Source: Rhodanobacter sp. (GTDB taxonomy: Bacteria > Pseudomonadota > Gammaproteobacteria > Xanthomonadales > Rhodanobacteraceae). From it: a stretch of DNA of 64,000 nt. A model generated the notes under the pieces. It did no database searches and was not told where the DNA came from. It saw only the letters and a list, made by a program, of their open reading frames with translations. This document shows positions 30,039 through 37,286 of this stretch, in pieces; position 1 is the stretch's first letter; each line of letters opens with the position of its first letter. The translations under genes and the position numbers were made by a program. The stretch lies in the NCBI GenBank assembly GCA_040371205.1, contig AP031382.1:806001-870000 (forward strand). The letters run 5' to 3'.

Positions 30039-32309
30039 TTACTGCAGCCGCAGGAATTCCTTCATCAGCGGCAAGCGCCGCACGCGCACCGCGCTGACGC
30101 GGAACACTGCGTTGGCCAGCGCCGGCGCGGCGGTGGGCATGGCAAGGAAGCTGGCGCCGGTGGGCGGACGGTCGTCGTCGGGGACGATGATGGTTTCCAC
30201 GCTGTCCGGCAGCTGGGCCATGCTGGCGAGCGGGTAGTCCTTCCAGTCGTGCTGCTGCACCTTGCCGTCCCTGGTGGTGATGGCGAGGTTGAGCGCGGTG
30301 GAGAGCGCGTCCAGCGTGGCGCCGGAGACCTGGCCGGCGAGGCCCAGCGGGTTGATCGCGCGGCCCACGTCCACCGCGCAGACGACGCGCTCGATGCCGA
30401 GCGTGTCGTTCTGCAGGGAGGTTTCGACGGCGTGCGCCACGTAGGCGCCGTCCATGTGCCAACAGGCGATGCCGAGGCCGTTGACGCTGTGCAGCCAGTC
30501 CTTCCAGCCGATGCGGTCGGCGACCAGCTGCAGCACGTTGCGCAGGCGGCCGGTGTCCAGCATGCGGCCGCCGCCGAGCGCGATGTTGCGCGGCTCGCCG
30601 ATCAGGCGCAGGCGGGTTTTCAGCGGATCCTCGCGCAGCTGGTGCGCGATTTCGTCGATGAAGCTCTCCGCGGCGAAGGCGTTGGCAAGATGCGGCATCG
30701 CGCGGTGCGGGCCGCGCGGGAGGGCGGATGCCTGCGCGTACCAGTCGCTGCGGAAGTTGGGCACCAGCCCGGCGGGCAATTGGTCCGCCGAAACCTCCGA
30801 ACTCCACTGCCGGTCGGCCGGCACGCCGCGGCCGGCGAGCGCGGAGGCGCTGGCGACGCGCTGGTTCCACGCGGACACGTTGCGCTTGCGGTCGATCGCG
30901 GCGCTGACCTTGTAGACGCTGGCGGGGCGGTAGTAGTCGTGCGTGAAATCCTCGCTCTGCGGCCACAGCAGGCGCACGGACTTGTTCATGGCCTTGGCGA
31001 GCAGCACGGCTTCGGCCACGTAGTCGTGGTCGAGGCGGCGGCCGTAGCCGCCGCCCACGCGCGGTACGCGGATCTCGATGTTGCCGGGTGCGATGCCGGT
31101 GAGCCGCTGGACCACGGCGAAGGCCTGTTGCGGCGCCTGGGTGGGTACGACGAGCCCGGCCTGGTCCTTGTCGATGCGCGCGAGGCAGTTCATCGGCTCG
31201 GCGCAGGCATGCGCGAGCCAGGGCTGGTAATAAGTCGCATCGACGCGGATCGCCGCATGCTTGGCGGCCTTTTCCACGTCGCCGTCGTCGCGCACGCGGG
31301 TGGTCGGTGCGGACTGGCTGCCGAGCAAGGCCACGGCTTGCTGTTCCAGCGCGGCGCTGCTCTCCGAGGCGCTGGCGCCGGGCTTCCATTCCAGCTTGAG
31401 CTTGCCGCGGCCCTGCAGCGCGGCCCAGGTGTTCTCGGCCAGCACCGCCACTGCGGGGGCGATCACCGTCTGGCCCGGCGGCTGGCCCGGTTCGGGCTTG
31501 AGCTGCATCACCTTGACCACGCCTTTCACGGCGAGCGCGGGCGCGGTGTCGATGCTGGCCAGCGAGCCGTCCGGCCACGGGCAGTGCAGCAGCACGGCGA
31601 CCAGCGCTTCGGCCTCGTGGTGGTCGATCGCGTATTTCGCCTGGCCGGTGACGATGGCGTGCGCGTCCACGTCGCCTACCGGCTTGCCGATCAGGGTGTA
31701 GCGCTGCGGCGGCTTGGGGGTGGGCGGCTGTGCGGGCAAGTCGAGCTTGCTGGCGTCGTCCACCAGGCTGCCGTAGGTGACGCGGCGGCCGTCCGGCGCG
31801 ATCACCGTGCCGGCTTCGCAGCGCAGGCGGTCGGCGGCGACGCCGAGGCGGTGCGCCGCCGCCTGGGTGAGCAGCCAGCGCGCCAGCGCGCCAGCGTAGC
31901 GGAGGTCGGCCCAGGCGGCGGGGATGGAGTCGCCGGTGCCGCCGCGCTGGCGGCCGTAGGTCCACTGCGGCTTGCCGTTGCCGCCGGTTTCGACGCCGAG
32001 GCCGAGGTGCACCACGCTGACCCGGTTCCAGTCGGCGTCCAGCTCGTCGGCGATGATCATTGGCAGCGCGGTGGCGACGCCGGTGCCAGTATCGGGATCG
32101 CGCGCGCCGATCAGCACGTTGCCTTCGGTGTCGATGCGCACGTAGGCGCCGAGGTCGTGGAAGTCGTTGCCCAGCCATTCCGGCGGCAGGGGCGCATCGC
32201 CCGCCTCGGCGACGCGCACGCCCACCACCAGCGCGCCCGCGGCGCCCGCGAGGATCTGCAGAAAGCGGCGGCGCGACAGCCGGATGCCCTTCGCCGTGTC
32301 CGCGCTCAT
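30039..32309 (-). CDS. Xanthine-oxidase-family molybdopterin-binding large subunit (isoquinoline oxidoreductase-like)
   Basis: A 756-residue protein with a twin-arginine signal (SRRRFLQ near residue 12) and the fold of the periplasmic isoquinoline 1-oxidoreductase beta-subunit group. Conserved landmarks are PTQAPQQAF, VPRVGGGYGRRLDHDYVAEA, PHRAMPHLANAFAAESFIDEIA and the C-terminal VVCAVDVGRAINPLGLAGQ. Family members hydroxylate N-heterocycles or oxidise aldehydes with a molybdenum cofactor. One oddity stands out: the stretch that normally reads TGVGEPG, carrying the catalytic glutamate, reads TGASFLA here (about residues 717-723), so that Glu is Phe. The ATG overlaps the stop of the [2Fe-2S] subunit gene. 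No XdhC-type maturation gene or cytochrome c subunit is visible alongside. Confidence 0.88.
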   Translation of the reverse strand: MSADTAKGIRLSRRRFLQILAGAAGALVVGVRVAEAGDAPLPPEWLGNDFHDLGAYVRIDTEGNVLIGARDPDTGTGVATALPMIIADELDADWNRVSVVHLGLGVETGGNGKPQWTYGRQRGGTGDSIPAAWADLRYAGALARWLLTQAAAHRLGVAADRLRCEAGTVIAPDGRRVTYGSLVDDASKLDLPAQPPTPKPPQRYTLIGKPVGDVDAHAIVTGQAKYAIDHHEAEALVAVLLHCPWPDGSLASIDTAPALAVKGVVKVMQLKPEPGQPPGQTVIAPAVAVLAENTWAALQGRGKLKLEWKPGASASESSAALEQQAVALLGSQSAPTTRVRDDGDVEKAAKHAAIRVDATYYQPWLAHACAEPMNCLARIDKDQAGLVVPTQAPQQAFAVVQRLTGIAPGNIEIRVPRVGGGYGRRLDHDYVAEAVLLAKAMNKSVRLLWPQSEDFTHDYYRPASVYKVSAAIDRKRNVSAWNQRVASASALAGRGVPADRQWSSEVSADQLPAGLVPNFRSDWYAQASALPRGPHRAMPHLANAFAAESFIDEIAHQLREDPLKTRLRLIGEPRNIALGGGRMLDTGRLRNVLQLVADRIGWKDWLHSVNGLGIACWHMDGAYVAHAVETSLQNDTLGIERVVCAVDVGRAINPLGLAGQVSGATLDALSTALNLAITTRDGKVQQHDWKDYPLASMAQLPDSVETIIVPDDDRPPTGASFLAMPTAAPALANAVFRVSAVRVRRLPLMKEFLRLQ

Positions 32310-32842
32310 GCCTGGCCTGCCTTGCCGGCGGCCGCGCGCTTGATCGCCGCGCGCACCCGGGCCTGCACGCCGCAGCGGCAGCTGTTCGGCAACTGGTCGA
32401 TGTCGCCGTCGTCGGGATGTGGCTTGCGCTTGAGTAGATCCACGCCGGCGATCAGCCAGCCCGGGATGCAGTAGCCGCAACCGATCGCGTCCTCGTCGAT
32501 GAAGGCTTGCTGCAGCGGATGCAGGGTGCCGTCGTTCGCGGCCAGACCTTCCACCGTGGTGATGCGCTTGCCGGCGAGCTTGGCCATCGGCTGGCCGATC
32601 GCCGAGACCGGCTTGTCGTTCACCAGCACGAGGTCGGTGCCGTTGCCGCCGTGCTCGCCGCCGTACTTGGTGCCGGTCAGTTGCAGCACGTCGCGCAGAT
32701 ACCACAGCAGCGGCATCTGCGGATCGCCGGTGTGCACGAAGCGCTCGCCGTTGATCTCGACCGCGATGCCGCTGCGCACCGCCTCGGGCACGATGACGCT
32801 GTCCGGAACGACCGGCACACCGTGGGCTTGGGCTGGCGCCAT
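32306..32842 (-). CDS. [2Fe-2S] subunit of the molybdoenzyme, distal cluster ligands missing
   Basis: A 178-residue small subunit of the xanthine-oxidase family. The C-terminal helical domain keeps the second cluster's ligands (GCGYC at 121-125 and CRC at 155-157). The N-terminal ferredoxin-like domain keeps its fold signature (LTGTKYG, ITTVEGLA), but the expected C-x4-C-x2-C...C ligands are Gly62, Asn67, Asp70 and Ile82. The reading frame is clean across this part and substitutions, not a frameshift, explain it. It should therefore carry one cluster instead of two. The start ATG 32842 follows GAGGAG. It overlaps the large-subunit gene by 4 bp, so the two are co-translated. Confidence 0.87.
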   Translation of the reverse strand: MAPAQAHGVPVVPDSVIVPEAVRSGIAVEINGERFVHTGDPQMPLLWYLRDVLQLTGTKYGGEHGGNGTDLVLVNDKPVSAIGQPMAKLAGKRITTVEGLAANDGTLHPLQQAFIDEDAIGCGYCIPGWLIAGVDLLKRKPHPDDGDIDQLPNSCRCGVQARVRAAIKRAAAGKAGQA

Positions 32843-33082
32843 GCGGGATCTCCTCAACCGTATCCGCGCATTGTGGCATTGCCGCGGCCGGCTTAGGAAT
32901 GCGTGGCGCTGAATGGCGCTGCCGCCGGGCACGCAGCGTCAATCGACGGCAGGGTCGAACAGGGCTGCGAAGGACAAGCGCATTCGAGCGACAGTTGCGG
33001 CCGCCGGCAGCGGGGTCGACCTGCGCATCGGCATGTTTTCGCCTACGGCGCGTTCCGTTTCCGCGTCGTTCCGCGGACAAGA

Positions 33083-33108
33083 ACGGCGGCCGCTTGCGCG
33101 GCCGCCGT
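33083..33108 (-). terminator. Probable terminator hairpin after the sedolisin gene
   Basis: An 11-bp perfect stem (ACGGCGGCCGC at 33083-33093, GCGGCCGCCGT at 33098-33108) with a 4-base loop, 26 bp after the stop of the S53 peptidase gene. The T-tract on the minus strand is poor (TTCTTG), so termination may be partial. Confidence 0.55.
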
Positions 33109-33134
33109 CGGAGCAGACAGCTTGGCGGCGAGGA

Positions 33135-35033
33135 TCAGCGTCCGCCGAGCAGCGTGTTGAGGTTGTTCACGTCGAGCGTGCCGATGCCGGCCCCAGGGGT
33201 GTAGTGGGGTGCGCCGTAGTAGAACCAGTTGTCGCCCGCGTCCACGCTGTGGAAGGCCGACCACTTGCCGTAGCCGAAGATGTCCTGCAGCAGGTACACC
33301 TGCGGGTTCCAGAAGCCCACGCGATGGCCGGTGCTCTGCGTCAGCAAGGCGCTGATGCCGTTGAGCTGGGGCGCGACGAAGCTGGTGCCGCCTTCGGAGA
33401 TCACGCCGCCGTCGGCGCTGGACACCACGATGTAGCCGGTTTCGGGATCCGCATTGAGTGCGATGTCGGGCACGTTGCGGCCGCTGAAGTTGCCGGGCAG
33501 CTTGAGCAGGGTGGTGGGGCCGGCGCTGGGGTCGTTGTAGACCAGCGACTGTTTCTTTTCGCTGCGGCGGATGCCCTGGGTGAACCACTGGTAGAACGGC
33601 TCGCGCCAGTACGCGCTCACGCCGCCGCCGCCGCCCACCGAGAACACGTCGGCGCGGTTGCTCACGAAGGGCAGCAGGTAATCCCAGCCCCAGACGCTTT
33701 CCTGGTCGATGGAGAGCACCACGTTGCCGGAGGAGTCGACGAACTTCACCGGCACGGTGGTGCCGCCGGCGGCGGTGATGTACGGATCGGAGGCGGGCGA
33801 GTCCACCGTCAGCGGAGCGCTGAATTCGCCCGGACCGGTGCCCGCGCCCAGGCCGCGCACGGTGTCGTAGGCGCCGGAGTCGCCGGCCGCGGCGAACACC
33901 GACTGCCCCTGCGCGGCGGCTTCCATCAGGATCTGGTGGAAGGCGCGCAGGTCGCCTGCGTCGCGGGTGTCGGTGTCCTTGGCGCCGTCCACGAGGAGCG
34001 CGGCGAAGTTGTAGATCTCGGGCGCTCCCCAACTGGTGGAGATGCTGTCGGCCTGGTTGTCGGATACCGCCTGCGCGAAGGCGTCGATGAAGCCGTTGCC
34101 GGCGTTCGGCGCGTCGTAGACCAGGATGTCCGCATTGGGCGCGATGCCGCCGGCCTGCTCCACGTCCAGCGAGGTCTCGCCGCTGCCGCCGTCGATGGCG
34201 CCGCCGCCGTCCACGTGCACCTGGGTGATGCGGTTCGGCTTGGTGGCGAGGCCGATGGCGTCCCAGTAGGCCTGCGCATCGGCCGGGTAGAAGTTCGACA
34301 GCGTGACGATGGCCACGGTCGCGCCCTTGCCGGTGATGCCGCGCTGGTACAGCGGGTTGATGTCGTAGAAGTCGGCCACGTCGCCCACGGTGTACTCGCC
34401 GGGGATGCCGGTGGCGGAGGGATTGCCGCTGCTGCTCTTGGCGAGCGTTTGCAGCTTGGGCGTTTGCGCGGCCGCACCGGAAAGCTGCGGCGCGCGGATG
34501 CGGTGCGACAGGAATTGCCGCTCGTTGCTCAGGCCGCTGGCGAAGATCACGCTGTCGGCCAGCGCCGACGGCATCTGCGGCGCCCGGACGGGACGGTGGA
34601 AGCGCCGGCCGCGGGCGTTGACGTAGTCGTGGATCGGCGCCTGGAACATGGCGCCGAACTGCGCCAGCGTGCCGCTGGTCTCGATCGCCAGGTGGCTGTC
34701 CAGCACCTTGCCGGCGAGGCCGTGCTGCTGCAGGTAGGCCAGCACGCGCGCGACCTGCGCATCGCTGGCGCCGTAGCGGCTGGCGAAGTCGCCGGTGCTG
34801 AGGAACTGGCGGTAGTGCGCGCTGCCGGGCGTGACGGTCTGCCGGATGTAATCCTGCAGCGCCGCCTCGTTGCGCAGCTTCAGCATCAGCGTGACGTGCA
34901 CGGGTTGGCTGGACGCGGCTACGCCCATGTCGGTGTGCGGTTGCATGTCGGCAGCCAGTGCCGTGCCGCTCGCGCCTGCGAGCAACAGGGCAAGGCCGGC
35001 GGCCAGCGGCTTGTGGTGCAGTCTCGGTACCAT
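33135..35033 (-). CDS. Secreted sedolisin (S53) serine-carboxyl peptidase
   Basis: A 632-residue pre-pro-protease. A signal peptide (ending near ALAADM, residue 31) is followed by a pro-kumamolisin activation domain (about 35-180) and the S53 catalytic domain. The Glu and Asp of the triad are in GETSLDVE (about 287 and 291), the oxyanion Asp in AAGDSGAYD (about 384), and the nucleophile Ser in EGGTSFVAP (about 547). S53 enzymes are acid-active endopeptidases secreted as zymogens and self-cleaved at low pH. ATG 35033 follows AGGAGGAAG with good spacing; the upstream frame has no signal peptide. It likely supports extracellular protein use in an acidic niche. Confidence 0.92.
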   Translation of the reverse strand: MVPRLHHKPLAAGLALLLAGASGTALAADMQPHTDMGVAASSQPVHVTLMLKLRNEAALQDYIRQTVTPGSAHYRQFLSTGDFASRYGASDAQVARVLAYLQQHGLAGKVLDSHLAIETSGTLAQFGAMFQAPIHDYVNARGRRFHRPVRAPQMPSALADSVIFASGLSNERQFLSHRIRAPQLSGAAAQTPKLQTLAKSSSGNPSATGIPGEYTVGDVADFYDINPLYQRGITGKGATVAIVTLSNFYPADAQAYWDAIGLATKPNRITQVHVDGGGAIDGGSGETSLDVEQAGGIAPNADILVYDAPNAGNGFIDAFAQAVSDNQADSISTSWGAPEIYNFAALLVDGAKDTDTRDAGDLRAFHQILMEAAAQGQSVFAAAGDSGAYDTVRGLGAGTGPGEFSAPLTVDSPASDPYITAAGGTTVPVKFVDSSGNVVLSIDQESVWGWDYLLPFVSNRADVFSVGGGGGVSAYWREPFYQWFTQGIRRSEKKQSLVYNDPSAGPTTLLKLPGNFSGRNVPDIALNADPETGYIVVSSADGGVISEGGTSFVAPQLNGISALLTQSTGHRVGFWNPQVYLLQDIFGYGKWSAFHSVDAGDNWFYYGAPHYTPGAGIGTLDVNNLNTLLGGR

Positions 35034-35587
35034 GGTGCTTCCTCCTGGTGGCATGGATCCAGGCGCGCACGGCGACGCACGTCGCCGCGGCGCCCTGCGG
35101 TCGATCCGCATGACGCTACGTCGAGCAATGATTTGAGGGCTTCCCCCTGCGACGTCGTCGATCCTCTCCCCACAGACGACAGGCGTTGCGCCGCGACCGA
35201 AGCCTAGGCGCTCCGGCGGCGCGGGCGCAAGTATTGCGCGTGGCAGCGCAAAAAAATGCCGCTGCAGCGCGGTCAAGCGTTGCGGCGGCAAGAGAGGGGA
35301 GTGGGGCAGCTTGTTATGCGGTGGCCGGTACGCTCACTCGTAAAGCGCGAGTTCGTGTTCTTCCGCCGCCGGTTCGGGCGCGGCAGCAGCGTGGGCGCCG
35401 GGTTCGGCAATATTTAACGGCGAGCCAACGAGAAGCTTGAGTCGGCGCGGCGGCCAACTGGCCGCATGGCGGGTTCCGGCAGGCGCCGCTGGAGACCCTG
35501 GGCAGGCGCTTGCGGCACAATATCCGTTTGGTGCGCCACGGCCGGTGGCCCGGCGGCACCCTCTCCCGTCCCCATCAAGCCATCGCC
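35034..35587. other. 554-bp divergent intergenic region
   Basis: Separates the sedolisin gene (minus) from fumarase (plus) and should hold both promoters. An A-run (about 35251-35257) and an AT-rich patch at 35409-35417 stand out from the GC-rich background. No convincing coding frame, tRNA or operator was found. Confidence 0.5.
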
Positions 35588-37105
35588 ATGACCGCCATCA
35601 AGCAAGCCGACCTGATCCAGTCCGTCGCCGACGCGCTGCAGTACATCAGCTACTACCACCCCGTCGACTACATCACCAACCTCGCCGCCGCCTACGAGCG
35701 CGAGGAGTCGCCCGCGGCGAAGGACGCGATGGCGCAGATCCTGATCAACTCGCGCATGGCGGCTGAAGGCCACCGCCCGCTGTGCCAGGACACCGGCATC
35801 GTCACGGTGTTCCTCAAGGTCGGCATGGACGTGCGCTGGGAAGGCTTCACCGGCTCGCTGGAAGACGCCGTCAACGAAGGCGTGCGCCGCGCCTACAACG
35901 ACCCGGACAACAAGCTGCGCGCCAGCGTGCTGGCCGACCCGGCCGGCAAGCGCCAGAACACCAGGGACAACACGCCGGCCGTCATCAATGTGTCGATCGT
36001 GCCGGGCGACAAGCTGGACGTGATCGTCGCGGCCAAGGGCGGCGGTTCGGAGGCGAAGTCGAAGTTCGTCATGCTCAACCCGTCCGACTCCATCGTCGAT
36101 TGGGTGCTCAAGACCGTGCCGACCATGGGCGCCGGCTGGTGCCCGCCGGGCATGCTCGGCATCGGCATCGGCGGCACCGCCGAGAAGGCGATGCTGCTGG
36201 CGAAGGAGTCGCTGATGGAGCCGATCGACATCCAGGCGCTGATCGCCCGCGGCCCGAGCAACCGCGCCGAGGAGCTGCGCCTCGAGCTGTACGAGAAGGT
36301 CAACGCGCTGGGCATCGGCGCGCAGGGCCTGGGTGGCCTCACCACCGTGCTCGACATCAAGGTCAAGGACTACCCGACCCATGCCGCCAACCTGCCGGTG
36401 GCGATGATCCCGAACTGCGCGGCGACCCGCCACGCGCATTTCGTGCTGGACGGCTCCGGCCCGGTGGCGCTCGATCCGCCCTCGCTGGAAGACTGGCCCA
36501 AGCTCACCTACAACCCGGCCAACGCGCGCCGGGTGAACCTGGACACCATCACCAAGGACGAAGTCGCCAGCTTCAAACCGGGCGAGGTGCTGCTGCTCAA
36601 CGGCAAGCTGCTGACCGGCCGCGACGCCGCGCACAAACGCATGGTCGACATGCTCAACAAGGGCGAGCCGCTGCCGGTGGATTTCAACGGCCGCTTCATC
36701 TACTACGTCGGCCCGGTCGATCCGGTGCGTGACGAGGTGGTCGGCCCCGCCGGTCCCACCACCGCCACGCGCATGGACAAGTTCACCGAACAGGTGCTGG
36801 CGCAGACCGGCCTGCTCGGCATGGTCGGCAAGGCCGAGCGCGGCCCGGCGGCGATCGAGGCGATCAAGCGGCACCAGTCGGTGTACCTGATGGCGGTCGG
36901 CGGGGCGGCGTATCTGGTCTCCAAGGCGATCAAGGCCTCGAAGGTAGTCGGCTTCGCCGATCTCGGCATGGAGGCGATCTACGAGTTCGAGGTCAAGGAC
37001 ATGCCGGTGACCGTGGCGGTGGATTCCGCCGGCACCTCGGTGCACCAGACCGGGCCGAAGGAATGGCAGGCGCGCATCGGCAAGATTCCGGTGGTGGTTG
37101 CTTAA
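35588..37105 (+). CDS. Class I fumarate hydratase (iron-sulfur type)
   Basis: Interconverts fumarate and malate in the citric acid cycle. The 505-residue protein has the usual class I two-part architecture: an N-terminal alpha domain with the [4Fe-4S] cysteines in HRPLCQDTG (about residue 68), WCPPGMLG (about 184) and IPNCAATRH (about 276), then the C-terminal beta domain (about 330-505) with LLNGKLLTGRDAAHKRM and MVGKAERGP. The cluster is oxygen-sensitive; many proteobacteria also carry a class II FumC for oxidative conditions. ATG 35588 begins MTAIKQADLIQS; an upstream extension lacks family similarity. It is probably monocistronic, with about 180 bp before the lysine-pathway fusion gene. 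Confidence 0.95.
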   Translation: MTAIKQADLIQSVADALQYISYYHPVDYITNLAAAYEREESPAAKDAMAQILINSRMAAEGHRPLCQDTGIVTVFLKVGMDVRWEGFTGSLEDAVNEGVRRAYNDPDNKLRASVLADPAGKRQNTRDNTPAVINVSIVPGDKLDVIVAAKGGGSEAKSKFVMLNPSDSIVDWVLKTVPTMGAGWCPPGMLGIGIGGTAEKAMLLAKESLMEPIDIQALIARGPSNRAEELRLELYEKVNALGIGAQGLGGLTTVLDIKVKDYPTHAANLPVAMIPNCAATRHAHFVLDGSGPVALDPPSLEDWPKLTYNPANARRVNLDTITKDEVASFKPGEVLLLNGKLLTGRDAAHKRMVDMLNKGEPLPVDFNGRFIYYVGPVDPVRDEVVGPAGPTTATRMDKFTEQVLAQTGLLGMVGKAERGPAAIEAIKRHQSVYLMAVGGAAYLVSKAIKASKVVGFADLGMEAIYEFEVKDMPVTVAVDSAGTSVHQTGPKEWQARIGKIPVVVA

Positions 37106-37179
37106 CGCGGTACCGCATTTCCCGCTCCCTTGGGGCGGGCCGGGTCGGTCGCAGGCGGGCATCACGGATCTTTGGCAAG

Positions 37180-37197
37180 TGGACGTCTGGACGTCCA
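37180..37197. promoter_or_regulatory. MetJ-like met-box pair upstream of the aspartokinase fusion
   Basis: TGGACGTCTGGACGTCCA is an 18-bp palindrome that also contains two GACGTC units 8 bp apart. This is the geometry of tandem met boxes (consensus AGACGTCT) bound by MetJ with S-adenosylmethionine. It lies 90 bp upstream of the aspartokinase start. Assignment to MetJ is inference; no regulator gene is in the window. Confidence 0.5.
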
Positions 37198-37286
37198 AAC
37201 GCGGGTCCATGCGGCCAGGGTTGCAATCGCGTTGACGCGGCGCAACACTGGCGGGATCGTATCCCCGCCAACCACCCAAGAGACCC

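Noticed and set aside
32306-32842. Frameshift or assembly error as the cause of the missing cluster cysteines
   Set aside because: The frame and flanking motifs (LTGTKYG before, ITTVEGLA after) are continuous and at normal spacing, and each position is a clean codon substitution.
35186-35440. 84-codon plus-strand gene between sedolisin and fumarase
   Set aside because: Arg/Ala-rich, no ribosome-binding site and no recognisable motif.
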